From Alphaproteobacteria bacterium (lineage in GTDB: Bacteria > Pseudomonadota > Alphaproteobacteria > Rhizobiales > Beijerinckiaceae), in assembly GCA_016869595.1 (NCBI GenBank), contig VGDT01000001.1, positions 124,001-188,000 on the forward strand: a stretch of 64,000 nt of DNA, read 5' to 3'. Each line of letters starts with the position of its first letter. The first letter of the stretch is position 1. The notes beneath the pieces are model-generated. The model was not told the origin of the DNA. It was given only the letters and a program-made list of their open reading frames with translations, and ran no database searches. Shown one piece after another: positions 34,660 through 43,695 of the stretch. A program made the position numbers and the translations under genes.

Positions 34660-36402
34660 TTACTCCTCGGACTTCTTGCCTTTCTTGGGCGTCTCGTCGC
34701 GGGCCTTTAGCGCCGCACCGAGAATGTCGCCAAGCGAAGCGCCGGAGTCGGCCGAGCCATATTGCGCAATGGCCTCCTTCTCCTCGGCGACTTCGAGCGC
34801 CTTGATCGAGACAGAGATCTTGCGCGCCTTGCGGTCGAAGAGCGTCACGCGGGCGTCGACCTTCTCGCCGACGGCGAACCGATCGGGACGCTGGTCGGCG
34901 CGGTCGCGAGCGAGTTCGCTGCGCTTGATGAAGGTCGTAAGATCGGTGCCGGCGATCTTCACGTCGATGCCGGAGTCCTTCACCTCAATCACTTCGCAGG
35001 TGACGACGGCGCCTTTCTTGATCTCGCCGCCTTCCTCGGCGCTCACGGAAGCGAAGGGATCGCCCGCAAGCTGCTTGACGCCAAGCGAAATGCGCTCCTT
35101 CTCCACGTCGACGTCAAGGACCTGGGCGTTGATGATGTCGCCCTTCTTATATTCCTCGATCACCTGTTCGCCGGGGCGATTCCAGTCGAGATCCGACAGA
35201 TGGACCATGCCATCGACATCGCCGTCGAGGCCAATGAAAAGACCGAATTCGGTCTTGTTCTTGACTTCGCCGGAAACGGTCGAGCCGACCGGATGTTTCT
35301 CGGCGAATCCCTCCCACGGATTCTGCAGGCACTGCTTGAGGCCGAGCGAGATGCGGCGCTTGACCGGATCGACTTCGAGCACCTGAACGTCGACCTCCTG
35401 GCTCGTCGAGACGATCTTGCCGGGATGAACGTTCTTTTTCGTCCAGCTCATTTCCGAGACGTGGACGAGTCCTTCGATGCCAGGCTCCAGTTCGACGAAG
35501 GCGCCGTAGTCGGTGATGTTGGTCACGCGGCCATGGAACTTCGCGCCGATCGGATATTTCGCCTCGATGCCCTGCCACGGGTCTTCGAGAAGCTGCTTCA
35601 TGCCAAGCGAGATGCGGTGCGTCTCGTGATTGATCTTGATGATCTTTACTTTGACGGTCTGGCCGATGGTCAACACCTCGGACGGGTGATTGACACGCCG
35701 CCAGGCGATGTCGGTGACATGCAGCAGGCCGTCGATGCCGCCGAGATCCACGAAAGCGCCGTAGTCGGTGATGTTCTTCACGACGCCGTCGATGACCTGC
35801 CCCTCTTCGAGATTGGCGACGATCTCGTGACGCTGCTCGGCGCGGCTCTCCTCGAGCACAGTGCGGCGAGACACGACGATGTTGCCGCGGCGGCGGTCCA
35901 TCTTCAGGATGTGGAAAGGCTGCGGCACATTCATCAGCGGGCCGACGTCGCGGATCGGTCGGATATCGACCTGGCTGCGCGGCAGGAAGGCCACGGCGCC
36001 GTCGAGGTCGACCGTAAATCCGCCCTTGACCTGGTTGAAGATCACCCCATCGACCTTTTCATTGGTCTCGAAGGCTTTTTCGAGCTTCACCCAGCTCTCT
36101 TCGCGGCGAGCCTTGTCGCGCGAAATGACGGCTTCGCCGAGCGCGTTCTCGACTCGCTCCAGATAGACTTCGACCTCTTCGCCGACCTGCGGGGCGGGGT
36201 CTCGGCCATAGCCGGTGAATTCCTTTATAGCGACTCGACCCTCGGTCTTGAGGCCGATGTCGATGACGGCGACATCCTTTTCGATGGCGACGACGCGGCC
36301 CTTAATAACGGAACCTTCGAAGGCTTCGTTCTGGCCGTAGCTTTCGTCGAGCAGAGCGGCGAAATCTTCGCGCGTGGGCGCGCGATCGGTAGTGACGGAC
36401 AT
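34660..36402 (-). CDS. rpsA: 30S ribosomal protein S1
   Basis: A 580-residue protein made of six S1/OB-fold repeats. The second is divergent; later ones start with patterns such as GQVIDGVVKNITDYGAFVDLG and GAKFHGRVTNITDYGAFVELE. It brings mRNA to the 30S subunit. The ATG at 36402 follows an AGGAGAA site. The seven-residue in-frame extension upstream is rejected. Strong codon bias and its own terminator fit a highly expressed gene. The usual upstream partner cmk is not adjacent. Confidence 0.98.
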   Translation of the reverse strand: MSVTTDRAPTREDFAALLDESYGQNEAFEGSVIKGRVVAIEKDVAVIDIGLKTEGRVAIKEFTGYGRDPAPQVGEEVEVYLERVENALGEAVISRDKARREESWVKLEKAFETNEKVDGVIFNQVKGGFTVDLDGAVAFLPRSQVDIRPIRDVGPLMNVPQPFHILKMDRRRGNIVVSRRTVLEESRAEQRHEIVANLEEGQVIDGVVKNITDYGAFVDLGGIDGLLHVTDIAWRRVNHPSEVLTIGQTVKVKIIKINHETHRISLGMKQLLEDPWQGIEAKYPIGAKFHGRVTNITDYGAFVELEPGIEGLVHVSEMSWTKKNVHPGKIVSTSQEVDVQVLEVDPVKRRISLGLKQCLQNPWEGFAEKHPVGSTVSGEVKNKTEFGLFIGLDGDVDGMVHLSDLDWNRPGEQVIEEYKKGDIINAQVLDVDVEKERISLGVKQLAGDPFASVSAEEGGEIKKGAVVTCEVIEVKDSGIDVKIAGTDLTTFIKRSELARDRADQRPDRFAVGEKVDARVTLFDRKARKISVSIKALEVAEEKEAIAQYGSADSGASLGDILGAALKARDETPKKGKKSEE

Positions 36403-37016
36403 TTGTTCTCCTGAGGGCCCCATAGGGCGGCGCCGGCAATTGGTTAGCGTTGCGGATCGGCTTTCGGCGATCGGACGTCCCCCGCGGCTAGAACGCGAGG
36501 CTGGACGAAAAGTTCGCTTTAAGCGAACTGCCGGCGCGGCCCGATGTCGAAAACCAAAGCGAATGCGCCGGCTTGGTCTCCGGCGCGGCGCTTATCTATC
36601 AGCGACGCGCCGCAGCCGCAAGCGCGTCGACGTGAAAAGCATCTGATAGGCGCTTCGGCAAAGTTCTGATTTTGCGCTGCAATATCGAAATAATATACTG
36701 ATTGTATGTATTAAACATAATGCCCAAGCGTAAGATATTCGCCAATTTACTGCTGGCGGAATCGAAATCGCGCGCATAGTCTGCCAAATTGCCAAGCTTC
36801 GAAGCGTTCTCGCGTTCGCATAGGGCGAAGTCACGGAGATGGGACGAAGGCGAGTTTGCCGTTTGCCTTGGCGCCGTCTGGCAGGACGGAAACAAGCGTC
36901 AGCCGACCAGTTGGGACAAAGTCCCGAGGGCGCTAAGTAGAAGCTAGCACGCGCCGCGCGAGCGGCGAGAGCGTCGCCTTCCCTTCGTTGCGAGGGGGAT
37001 ATAAGAGGAGAAAGAA
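36403..37016. other. Long intergenic region with an AT-rich patch
   Basis: About 610 bases separate rpsA from the Cys-rich precursor gene. The part next to rpsA should hold its promoter. Bases about 36650-36770 are strikingly AT-rich (for example AATAATATACTGATTGTATG) compared with the rest of the window. ORFs here are short with unlikely composition and are not called. The last bases contain AGGAGAAAG, the ribosome-binding site of the precursor gene. No terminator or known RNA was recognised. Confidence 0.6.
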
Positions 37017-37247
37017 ATGAAGCCTAATATTATTTCAGGATCGGCTCTCGCCGCGGCGGCCGTCGCCCTTGCGTTGAGCGGCGCGTCCGTTGCGCCCGCA
37101 CACGCGCACGGCGCGAAGGCGACCCACGCCAAGACCCATTGCGGCGGCAAGGGCACCTGCCGCGGCATGGCCAAATGCCATCACAAGGCGCAGTGTCACC
37201 ACTATAAGGGCCACTGCAATATGAAAAGCCGCTGCCACACCAAGTAA
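37017..37247 (+). CDS. Secreted Cys/His-rich peptide, probable RiPP precursor of a DUF692 (MNIO) enzyme
   Basis: A 76-residue protein with a classical signal peptide (residues 1-30, cleavage after APAHA) and a short basic mature part rich in His, Lys and Cys. The six cysteines at residues 42, 48, 54, 60, 67 and 73 are spaced by 6, 6, 6, 7 and 6. Directly downstream are a DUF692 enzyme and a DUF2063 protein. Known loci of this layout (bufferins, oxazolin-type HvfA) encode secreted copper-binding peptides whose cysteines are oxidatively modified. The cysteine pattern does not match the four-Cys DUF2282 bufferins that I know of, nor EGKCG repeats. The role as precursor is inference from context. 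Confidence 0.8.
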   Translation: MKPNIISGSALAAAAVALALSGASVAPAHAHGAKATHAKTHCGGKGTCRGMAKCHHKAQCHHYKGHCNMKSRCHTK

Positions 37248-37329
37248 TCGCCTTGCGCGGGGGCGGTTCATCTTGGCCGTCCCCGTCATCGGCTCTTGGA
37301 TGAGCGGCGGCGCCTGAGGGGGAGATGTC

Positions 37330-38175
37330 ATGGAAAAGCCTGCGCCTCTCGGCTACGGCTTAGGACTGAGGCCCGTCTATTACGACGAGATTCTCTCGTC
37401 GCGCCCGCCGGTCGACTGGTTCGAAATCATCTCTGAAAATTACATGCTCGCCGGCGGCAAGCCTTTGGCCATGCTCGACCGCATCCGGGCTGATTATCCA
37501 GTCGTCATGCATGGCGTCTCTATGTCGCTGGCCTCAACCGATCCGCTCAACTTCGATTATCTGCGGCAGTTGCAAGCGCTCGCCGAACGCGTCCAGCCGG
37601 CCTGGATTTCGGATCACGTCGCCTGGACAGGCGTTCACGGCGTGACGCTTCACGATCTGTTGCCCATTCCCTATACGCGCGAGTCTCTTGCGCATATCGT
37701 CGAGCGCATCCTGCGGGTGCAGGATTTCCTCAAGCGCCGGCTCGTCGTCGAAAACGCTTCGACTTACGTCTCCTTCGTCGATTCCGAGATGAGCGAGCAT
37801 GAGTTCGTCCGCGAAATGGCGGAGCGCGCCGATTGCCTGTTGCTGCTCGACGTCAATAATGTTTTCGTTTCGAGCTTCAATCACGGCTTCGATCCGATCG
37901 CTTTCATCGACGGCGTTCCGGCCGAGCGAGTCGTGCAGTTCCATATGGCGGGCCATACCAATAACGAGACGCATCGGGTCGACACGCATGACCAGCCGGT
38001 CTGCGACGAAGTCTGGGCGCTCTATGAGCACGCCCGGCGACGCTGCGGCGACGTCTCCGCCATGATCGAGCGGGACGACAATTATCCGCCGCTCTCCGAG
38101 CTTCTGGACGAGCTGCAACATATGCGCGACATCGATGCGCGCATCGCAAACGAGCGAGCGCTCAGCGCGGCATGA
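37330..38175 (+). CDS. DUF692 multinuclear non-heme iron oxidative enzyme (BufB/HvfB/MbnB-type)
   Basis: A 281-residue TIM-barrel enzyme of the DUF692 (MNIO) family. These enzymes use two or three irons to modify cysteines in peptides, for example to oxazolone/thioamide or thiooxazole groups. Likely metal ligands are visible: His in VMHGVS, Glu in ISEN, Asp/His in ISDHVAW, Glu in VVENAS, Asp in LLDVNN, the histidines in QFHMAGH, Asp in VDTHDQPV and Glu in MIERDD. It lies 82 bases after the precursor gene and overlaps the DUF2063 gene by 4 bases, so the operon is clear. Confidence 0.93.
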   Translation: MEKPAPLGYGLGLRPVYYDEILSSRPPVDWFEIISENYMLAGGKPLAMLDRIRADYPVVMHGVSMSLASTDPLNFDYLRQLQALAERVQPAWISDHVAWTGVHGVTLHDLLPIPYTRESLAHIVERILRVQDFLKRRLVVENASTYVSFVDSEMSEHEFVREMAERADCLLLLDVNNVFVSSFNHGFDPIAFIDGVPAERVVQFHMAGHTNNETHRVDTHDQPVCDEVWALYEHARRRCGDVSAMIERDDNYPPLSELLDELQHMRDIDARIANERALSAA

Positions 38176-39008
38176 AGCTCGCCGATTTCCAGTCTCTTTT
38201 TCAGGAGCGCGTGCTGGCCGGCTCAGGAGAGGCGGACAAGCCGCTCCTGAAAAAATTGAGATTGTCGCCGCGTGGCGCAACTCCTGAGACGCTGCTCGAT
38301 GTCTATCAGACCGGCTACCGAATACGATTAGCCGATTTCGTTTCCCAGGATCACCCGGGGCTGCGCGCGATTCTCGGAGACGAGACTTTTGAGACGCTGG
38401 TCGACGACTACATCGATTGGCGTCCGTCGTGCGAGCCCAACGCGCGCTTTTTTACGACCCGACTGCCGGATTTCATGCGCGAAAATTCGCCCTGGCGCGA
38501 CGACGCGCGGGCGGTCTCATTGGCGCTGTTCGAACGCGCCATGGTCGACGCCTTCGATGCGCCTGACAAAACCCCATTGGCCGTGCAGGCGCTGGCGGAT
38601 TTTACGCCCGAGGATTGGCCTCGCCTCGCCTTCGATTTTGACCCAAGTCTAACGCTGCTCGAACTCGCCGCCGGCACAGTCCGCGCTTATGACGCGGCCA
38701 TCAATGAGGAGGAGGCGGAGAAAGTCGATGCGCCTACGGCAGGCGATCAGGTCGAATATGCGGCAGTGTGGCGCGTCGATCACGAATCGGCCTACCGCCA
38801 GCTCGAGCCCGACGAATATGTCGCGCTCTGCGAAGCGCGCGCGGGCCACGCCTTCGGCGATATCTGCCAAATTACGGCGTTCCAGCAGTCCGGCGAGATT
38901 ACGCCGGAACGTTTGGCGCAATGCCTATCGAGCTGGTTCGAGGACGGTATGATTATCGGCGTGCGCGTGCGCGACGATCATTCTTCGAACACGCCTTCAA
39001 GCGCGTAA
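38172..39008 (+). CDS. DUF2063 MNIO partner protein (BufC/HvfC-type)
   Basis: A 278-residue protein with an N-terminal DUF2063 putative DNA-binding-like domain (start MKLADFQSLFQERVL, then LDVYQTGYRIRLADFV) and a C-terminal winged-helix-like region (ALCEARAGHAFGDICQI). In characterised MNIO pathways the partner recognises the leader or signal region of the precursor and presents it to the iron enzyme. The start overlaps the DUF692 stop (ATGA). The 3' end overlaps the convergent fae-like gene by 31 bases. Confidence 0.9.
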   Translation: MKLADFQSLFQERVLAGSGEADKPLLKKLRLSPRGATPETLLDVYQTGYRIRLADFVSQDHPGLRAILGDETFETLVDDYIDWRPSCEPNARFFTTRLPDFMRENSPWRDDARAVSLALFERAMVDAFDAPDKTPLAVQALADFTPEDWPRLAFDFDPSLTLLELAAGTVRAYDAAINEEEAEKVDAPTAGDQVEYAAVWRVDHESAYRQLEPDEYVALCEARAGHAFGDICQITAFQQSGEITPERLAQCLSSWFEDGMIIGVRVRDDHSSNTPSSA

Positions 39009-39520
39009 TGCTGCACGCTCTTGCGGTTGGCGATGAGTTCGTCCGCCGTCGGCTCGCCCTTCATCGCGCGTGAGATCGCGAGCTTCGTCGCTTCGTAATT
39101 CGTGCGATAGAGATCTTTCTTGTCGAGCTTCTTGTGCTTGGCGCAACGCGGATCGAGCCAGACCATGATGACCATGCACAGCTCATTGATCTGATCTTTG
39201 GGGATAATCCCTTCAGCGATACAGTCGACGATGGCGTCGCCTGTCGCCGCCTGCACGACGCCGCCCAGTAGCTCGACATATTCTTCCGATTTGACCGTCA
39301 TCTTGGTGGTCATCATCGTCGCGGGTCGCACCTGCTGGTTGAGGTCGCGGATGACGAACATGCGCGGATGGCCGGCGACCTGACCCGCCATGCTGGCGAA
39401 GGCGTGCCCGACCGGACCCTTGACGTTGCCGATCATCACTTCCGGCATCGCGTCGGTATATTGTCCGTCCGCCGCCAGAACCGTCGCTTCGCCCGTCGCC
39501 AACCAGATATGCTCGGTCAT
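38978..39520 (-). CDS. Formaldehyde-activating enzyme (Fae) paralogue, proposed catalytic His replaced
   Basis: A 180-residue protein clearly of the Fae fold. IAEGIIPKDQINEL, then TNYEATKLAISRAMKGEPT and the RKSVQH ending match Fae, which condenses formaldehyde with tetrahydromethanopterin in methylotrophs. The position of the conserved histidine just before the IDLIIG-type strand is Met25 here (DAMPEVMIG), so normal catalysis is doubtful. Compared with true Fae it has an insertion with CAKHKKLDKKD. It may be a Fae2/Fae3-like regulator or carrier. The ATG at 39520 is best placed relative to AAAGGA; two more ATGs lie immediately upstream. Confidence 0.9.
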   Translation of the reverse strand: MTEHIWLATGEATVLAADGQYTDAMPEVMIGNVKGPVGHAFASMAGQVAGHPRMFVIRDLNQQVRPATMMTTKMTVKSEEYVELLGGVVQAATGDAIVDCIAEGIIPKDQINELCMVIMVWLDPRCAKHKKLDKKDLYRTNYEATKLAISRAMKGEPTADELIANRKSVQHYALEGVFEE

Positions 39521-39762
39521 CATCATTCCTTTTCTCAATGAGTTGAGCGCTCGATAGCACCGCGCGTTGTCATATGGAAGCGGACGATCGGAGCGCTTCT
39601 GTCGCCTTTTCCTCCATGCTTCGATCGATGCAAGACCTACGCTCTCGATGCTCGCTCCGCCGCCTTTGCAAATCCTCTGGCGAAGCGGTTCAATCCGAAT
39701 GGATTCTTTATGCCGCATTGGCGCAAGTTGGATCAAAGTCCTCTTGGAGGCCGAGTGGGGAC

Positions 39763-40026
39763 ATGAAGTCGATAGGTTTCTGCGCCGCTTTCTTAGCCGG
39801 CATGGCTACTGCTCATGCGCAGTCCACGGAGCTTGCGGGATCGACGGGACAGTCTTCGGGACAATCTCCAAGGACAGGTGTTCCCGTTGAGTATTACAGC
39901 GGGACGGGTCGGCCGTTAGGAAGCGTAATCACGATTGGCGGCACGACCTATTTCGCTGGGCCGGACGGCGCGCCGTTGGGGACATCAACCACGATAGACG
40001 GTCGTAAAGTCTATAAGAAATATTGA
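39763..40026 (+). CDS. Small secreted protein of unknown function
   Basis: An 87-residue protein with a signal peptide (MKSIGFCAAFLAGMATAHA, cut before QSTEL) preceded by GGAGG at about 11 bases. The mature part is Gly/Thr/Ser-rich and ends GTSTTIDGRKVYKKY, with two similar beta-hairpin-like units (SVITIGGTTYFAGPDG and GTSTTIDGRKVY). The upstream in-frame extension is rejected. No family was recognised. Confidence 0.65.
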   Translation: MKSIGFCAAFLAGMATAHAQSTELAGSTGQSSGQSPRTGVPVEYYSGTGRPLGSVITIGGTTYFAGPDGAPLGTSTTIDGRKVYKKY

Positions 40027-40040
40027 CGCGCGCCGACCGC

Positions 40041-41096
40041 TCAGCATAGCGCCGCTGCGTCTTTGCCGACCCGTGCGGCTAGCGAGTCATTGTCGCGCGA
40101 GAAAACATCGAGCAATCCGCGCTTGATGCGCGCGACGAGGTCGGGCCCTTCATAGACGAGCGCCGAATAAAGCTGCACCAGCGTCGCGCCGGCTTCGATC
40201 TTGGCGAGCGCCGCGTCTGCGCTGTCGACGCCGCCGACGCCGATCAGCGGAAACTGTCCTTCCACGCGCAGAAATGTTTGCGCGAGCATGCGCGTCGAGA
40301 GGTCAAAGAGGGGCGCCCCGGAAAGACCGCCGCTTTCCTTCGCCAAAGGCGAGTGCAGCGTCGCTGGGCGCGAAATCGTCGTGTTCGAAACGATCATCCC
40401 GTCAATGCGTCGCTCCCGCGCGACACGCACGATATTATCGAGCTGATTGAGCGTGAGGTCCGGTGCGATTTTCAGGAGCAGGGGGCGCCAGATGGGCGCG
40501 GCGTCGCGGGCTTCGATAACGCGCGCGAGGAGATCAGAAAGCGCTTCCGGCTCCTGTAGATCGCGCAGGCCAGGCGTATTCGGCGAACTGACGTTGATCG
40601 TAAAATAGCTCGCGACGTCGGCGAAGGCGCTGACGCCCGTGACATAGTCTGCAACGCGGTCTGTGGCGTCCTTGTTGGCGCCGACGTTAACGCCGACAAT
40701 TCCTCCCCCTGCGCGTTTGGACAGGCGCGCCAGCGCCGCCGCATGGCCGTCATTGTTGAAGCCATAGCGATTGATGACGGCGCGATCTTCCACGAGGCGA
40801 AAGGCGCGCGGACGCGGATTGCCGGGCTGTGCGCGTGGCGTAAGTGTGCCGACTTCGACGAAGCCGAACCCGAAACCAAGCATCGCGTCGGCGACTTCAG
40901 CATTCTTATCGAAGCCCGCCGCAAGGCCGATCGGGTTGGGGAAGTCGAGGCCGAAGGCTGAAACCGAGAGACGCGCGTCGTCAGATTGCGGCGCGTTTGC
41001 CGGCAGCAATTTCAACGCAGCGATGGTTGCGCGGTGAGCCGTTTCAGCGTCGAGCAAGCGCAGGAGCGGCGATGCGATCGCAAAGGCGTCCATCAT
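40041..41096 (-). CDS. pyrD: Dihydroorotate dehydrogenase (quinone)
   Basis: A 351-residue class 2 DHODH that oxidises dihydroorotate to orotate in pyrimidine synthesis and passes electrons to the quinone pool. It has the N-terminal membrane-associating helices ([16 protein letters not shown]) that define class 2, [24 protein letters not shown], the catalytic Ser region [11 protein letters not shown] and the FMN-phosphate loop [20 protein letters not shown]. The start overlaps the end of the DUF952 gene by 4 bases. Confidence 0.97.
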   Translation of the reverse strand: MMDAFAIASPLLRLLDAETAHRATIAALKLLPANAPQSDDARLSVSAFGLDFPNPIGLAAGFDKNAEVADAMLGFGFGFVEVGTLTPRAQPGNPRPRAFRLVEDRAVINRYGFNNDGHAAALARLSKRAGGGIVGVNVGANKDATDRVADYVTGVSAFADVASYFTINVSSPNTPGLRDLQEPEALSDLLARVIEARDAAPIWRPLLLKIAPDLTLNQLDNIVRVARERRIDGMIVSNTTISRPATLHSPLAKESGGLSGAPLFDLSTRMLAQTFLRVEGQFPLIGVGGVDSADAALAKIEAGATLVQLYSALVYEGPDLVARIKRGLLDVFSRDNDSLAARVGKDAAALC

Positions 41097-41470
41097 TTGA
41101 GAAGGCCGGAGAAGGCGTGCCGACCGTCAGCGCCGATGGGCAGCGGATCGACCTTCGCCACCGCCTCAAAAGAAAGCGGCGCATAGAGATGCGGAAACAG
41201 CGCGCCGCCGCGCGAGGCCTCCCATCTGAGCGCGTCGCCAAGCTTCGCGGCGTTCACCGCAACGAGCAGAAGATCCGTTTGACCAGCAAAATATCTCGCG
41301 GCGGTTTCCTCGACCTGTTCCGCAGTCGAAAAATGAATGAAGCCGTCGGCGAGATCGACCGCCGCTCCGTGAAAAACGCTAGCGGCTTCGGCCGCGCGCC
41401 AATCTGATCGAGAAACGATCTTGTAGATATGGGTCACTGCAGAACCAGCCTTATGCTCAATGCCGGTCAC
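41093..41470 (-). CDS. DUF952 family protein
   Basis: A 125-residue protein of the DUF952 family, recognised by [11 protein letters not shown] near the start, [20 protein letters not shown] in the middle and [15 protein letters not shown] towards the end. The function is not established. Both ends overlap their neighbours by 4 bases, so it is translated together with opgH and pyrD. Confidence 0.88.
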   Translation of the reverse strand: MTGIEHKAGSAVTHIYKIVSRSDWRAAEAASVFHGAAVDLADGFIHFSTAEQVEETAARYFAGQTDLLLVAVNAAKLGDALRWEASRGGALFPHLYAPLSFEAVAKVDPLPIGADGRHAFSGLLK

Positions 41471-43695
41471 TCAGCGGCGCGCGCGGTTTCCTGCGCAGCT
41501 GCGGCGAGGGCGGCGCGCCGCGGCAGACGTGCGATCATGCCGATAAGGGCGCGATCGGAGAGCGCAACCAGCCTCTCGCCGCGATTGAGCCAATTGACCG
41601 CGTCCTCGATCGTCTCGGCGTCGGCGATCTTGGCCTCGGCCAAGGCCCGATCGGCGCTGATCTGCCCGCGTTGCCTCGGTCGGCGAGTCGGCAGCCAGTT
41701 CTCGTGCAGCGCCCGCAGCTCCGGGTCTTCGTGGATGGCGAGCAAACCGTTGACGTCATCTTCGCCTGCGCGCGCAAGCGCCTTGGACAGCGCTTTGCCG
41801 CGCTTGGCGATCGGCGGCGTCGTTGTTTCTTCCGGAGTGATCAGCGCGCCGGCGCGCCGAAACATGAGGCCGAGCCAACGTTGGCTCGTCGCCCATGAAA
41901 TGATGATTGCAAGCACAAGGCCGGCGATCGTGGGCGACATCCAGGCGACTAGCGAGGGCGAAATCATGAAGCCGGCGATAAGGCTCAGCAGTCCGAGCGC
42001 AACGTGCCAGAAATGACGGCGAACGATATCGCTGAATGGCACTGAGCCGTCGTCTCGCCGCTGCGGGTCCCAGCCTGTGTCGAAGCCGAAGACGATGTGC
42101 AGCACATGGCCCGTCTGAATGAGCATCATGATCGGCGCGAGCAAAGCAGACAGCACGATTTCGAAAGCTGTCGAGACCAGCAGCATGATGACGCCGCCAG
42201 ACCCTTTGCGCGTTTCCGGCTCACGAATGGCGACGATCAGCCCGAAGAGCTTGGGAGCAAGCAGAATGCCCATGGTGAGGCCGAAGAGTTCAAGCGACCG
42301 CTCGGCGTCGAACCGCGGAAAGGTCGGAAAGAGTACGAATTCGCCCGTGAAATATTCCGGGCGAAAATAGCTCGCCTGGAACACGATCACGATACCGATG
42401 AGCAATTGCAAGAGCCACAGCGGCGAAGTCAGATAGCCGAAGATGCCGGTGAGAAAATGCTGCCGCGACGCCCAGTGAAAGCCTTCGCCGAACAATAGGC
42501 GCGCATGCTGCAGATTGCCCTGGCACCAGCGACGGTCGCGAATTGAGAGATCAATCAGCGAAGGCGGACTCTCTTCGTAAGAGCCGCCGAGAGTCGGCAT
42601 CATGTAGACAGCGTAGCCCGCGCGCCGGATAAGCGCGGCTTCAACGAAATCATGGCTCAAGATGTGGCCGCCCCACGGCGGGCGTCCGCGCAGGTCGGGC
42701 AGGCCGCAGTAGCGCGCAAAGGCCTCCGTGCGAATGATGGCGTTATGGCCCCAATAATTGCCGTCGCGGCCCATCCAGGCCGATAGGCCCATCGCGATGA
42801 CAGGACCGTAGATGCGCGCGGCGAATTGCTGGACCCGGGCGAATAGCGTGTTGCGATTGATGATGAGCGGCAACGTCTGAATGATGCCGCTGTCGGGATC
42901 GGCCTCCATCGCGGCGGCGAGCTGGACGATGGTCGGGCCGCTCATCAGGCTGTCGGCGTCGAGCACGACCATGTGGCTATAGGCGCCGCCCCAGCGCGAG
43001 ACGAAATCTTCGATATTGCCGGCTTTACGCGCCGTGTTCTTTTCGCGCCGCCTGTAAAAGATTCGCGCCTGCGGCCCGAGCCGCCTGCGGAAGGCGATGA
43101 AGGCGCGCTCTTCCGCGACCCAAATGTCGGGATTGGTGGTGTCGGAAAGAAAGAACCAATCGAAATGCGCGCCAAGACCTGTAGCTTGCAAATCTTCATA
43201 GATCGTTTGCAGCGCGGCGAAGACGCGGCTCGGCGCTTCGTTGTAGATCGGCATCACGACGGCGGTTTTTTCGGCGAGAGTCGACGGCAGCGTCGGCCGC
43301 TTGCGCCGGCGCATCAGCACGGCGAAGCCGACGACGCAACTTGCGAAGGAGAGCGCGATCCAGGAGAAGTTGAGCACGAACAAGGCCAGCAGCGCCCACT
43401 TCAAAATGGTGACGCCGCCGACGTCGATAACTTTGTACATTTGGGCGGCGCCATAGGCGGTCAGCGCCAAGCCGCCGCCGAAGGTGACAAGCCGCGCTAG
43501 CCATGGCGTGCGCCATAGCCACGGCGCCTCCCTCTTGCGCCGCTGACGCTTGTCGAATTTGAACAGATTTTGGGCCGGCATCGGCAGCCGGCTCTCGACA
43601 GGAGTCGGCGGAGCCGCCGCTGGATCGGAACTGGCGGTTCTCCGTTCCAGCGCCGGCGGAGAGCCATCTGTGGCGGCGAAGTTTACGACGTCCAT
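41467..43695 (-). CDS. opgH: Glucans biosynthesis glucosyltransferase H
   Basis: A 742-residue inner-membrane GT2 enzyme that makes the beta-1,2 backbone of osmoregulated periplasmic glucans. Cytoplasmic catalytic motifs are VVMPIYNEAPSRV, the DxD-type VVLDADSLMSG and the RWCQGNLQH (QxxRW-like) segment. About seven to eight hydrophobic spans flank them. The C-terminal tail is cytoplasmic and charged. It overlaps opgG by 13 bases and the DUF952 gene by 4. Confidence 0.96.
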   Translation of the reverse strand: MDVVNFAATDGSPPALERRTASSDPAAAPPTPVESRLPMPAQNLFKFDKRQRRKREAPWLWRTPWLARLVTFGGGLALTAYGAAQMYKVIDVGGVTILKWALLALFVLNFSWIALSFASCVVGFAVLMRRRKRPTLPSTLAEKTAVVMPIYNEAPSRVFAALQTIYEDLQATGLGAHFDWFFLSDTTNPDIWVAEERAFIAFRRRLGPQARIFYRRREKNTARKAGNIEDFVSRWGGAYSHMVVLDADSLMSGPTIVQLAAAMEADPDSGIIQTLPLIINRNTLFARVQQFAARIYGPVIAMGLSAWMGRDGNYWGHNAIIRTEAFARYCGLPDLRGRPPWGGHILSHDFVEAALIRRAGYAVYMMPTLGGSYEESPPSLIDLSIRDRRWCQGNLQHARLLFGEGFHWASRQHFLTGIFGYLTSPLWLLQLLIGIVIVFQASYFRPEYFTGEFVLFPTFPRFDAERSLELFGLTMGILLAPKLFGLIVAIREPETRKGSGGVIMLLVSTAFEIVLSALLAPIMMLIQTGHVLHIVFGFDTGWDPQRRDDGSVPFSDIVRRHFWHVALGLLSLIAGFMISPSLVAWMSPTIAGLVLAIIISWATSQRWLGLMFRRAGALITPEETTTPPIAKRGKALSKALARAGEDDVNGLLAIHEDPELRALHENWLPTRRPRQRGQISADRALAEAKIADAETIEDAVNWLNRGERLVALSDRALIGMIARLPRRAALAAAAQETARAAE

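Noticed and set aside
34762-36414. 550-codon open frame antisense to rpsA
   Set aside because: It mirrors rpsA codon usage in a GC-rich gene, has no protein motifs and no ribosome-binding site. rpsA itself is unmistakable.
36592-36834. 80-codon minus-strand frame upstream of rpsA
   Set aside because: It starts and ends in the AT-rich intergenic patch, has no ribosome-binding site and no family resemblance.
37330-38175. DUF692 gene as methanobactin synthase MbnB
   Set aside because: The partner is DUF2063 rather than MbnC, and the precursor has a signal peptide and six cysteines, unlike MbnA.
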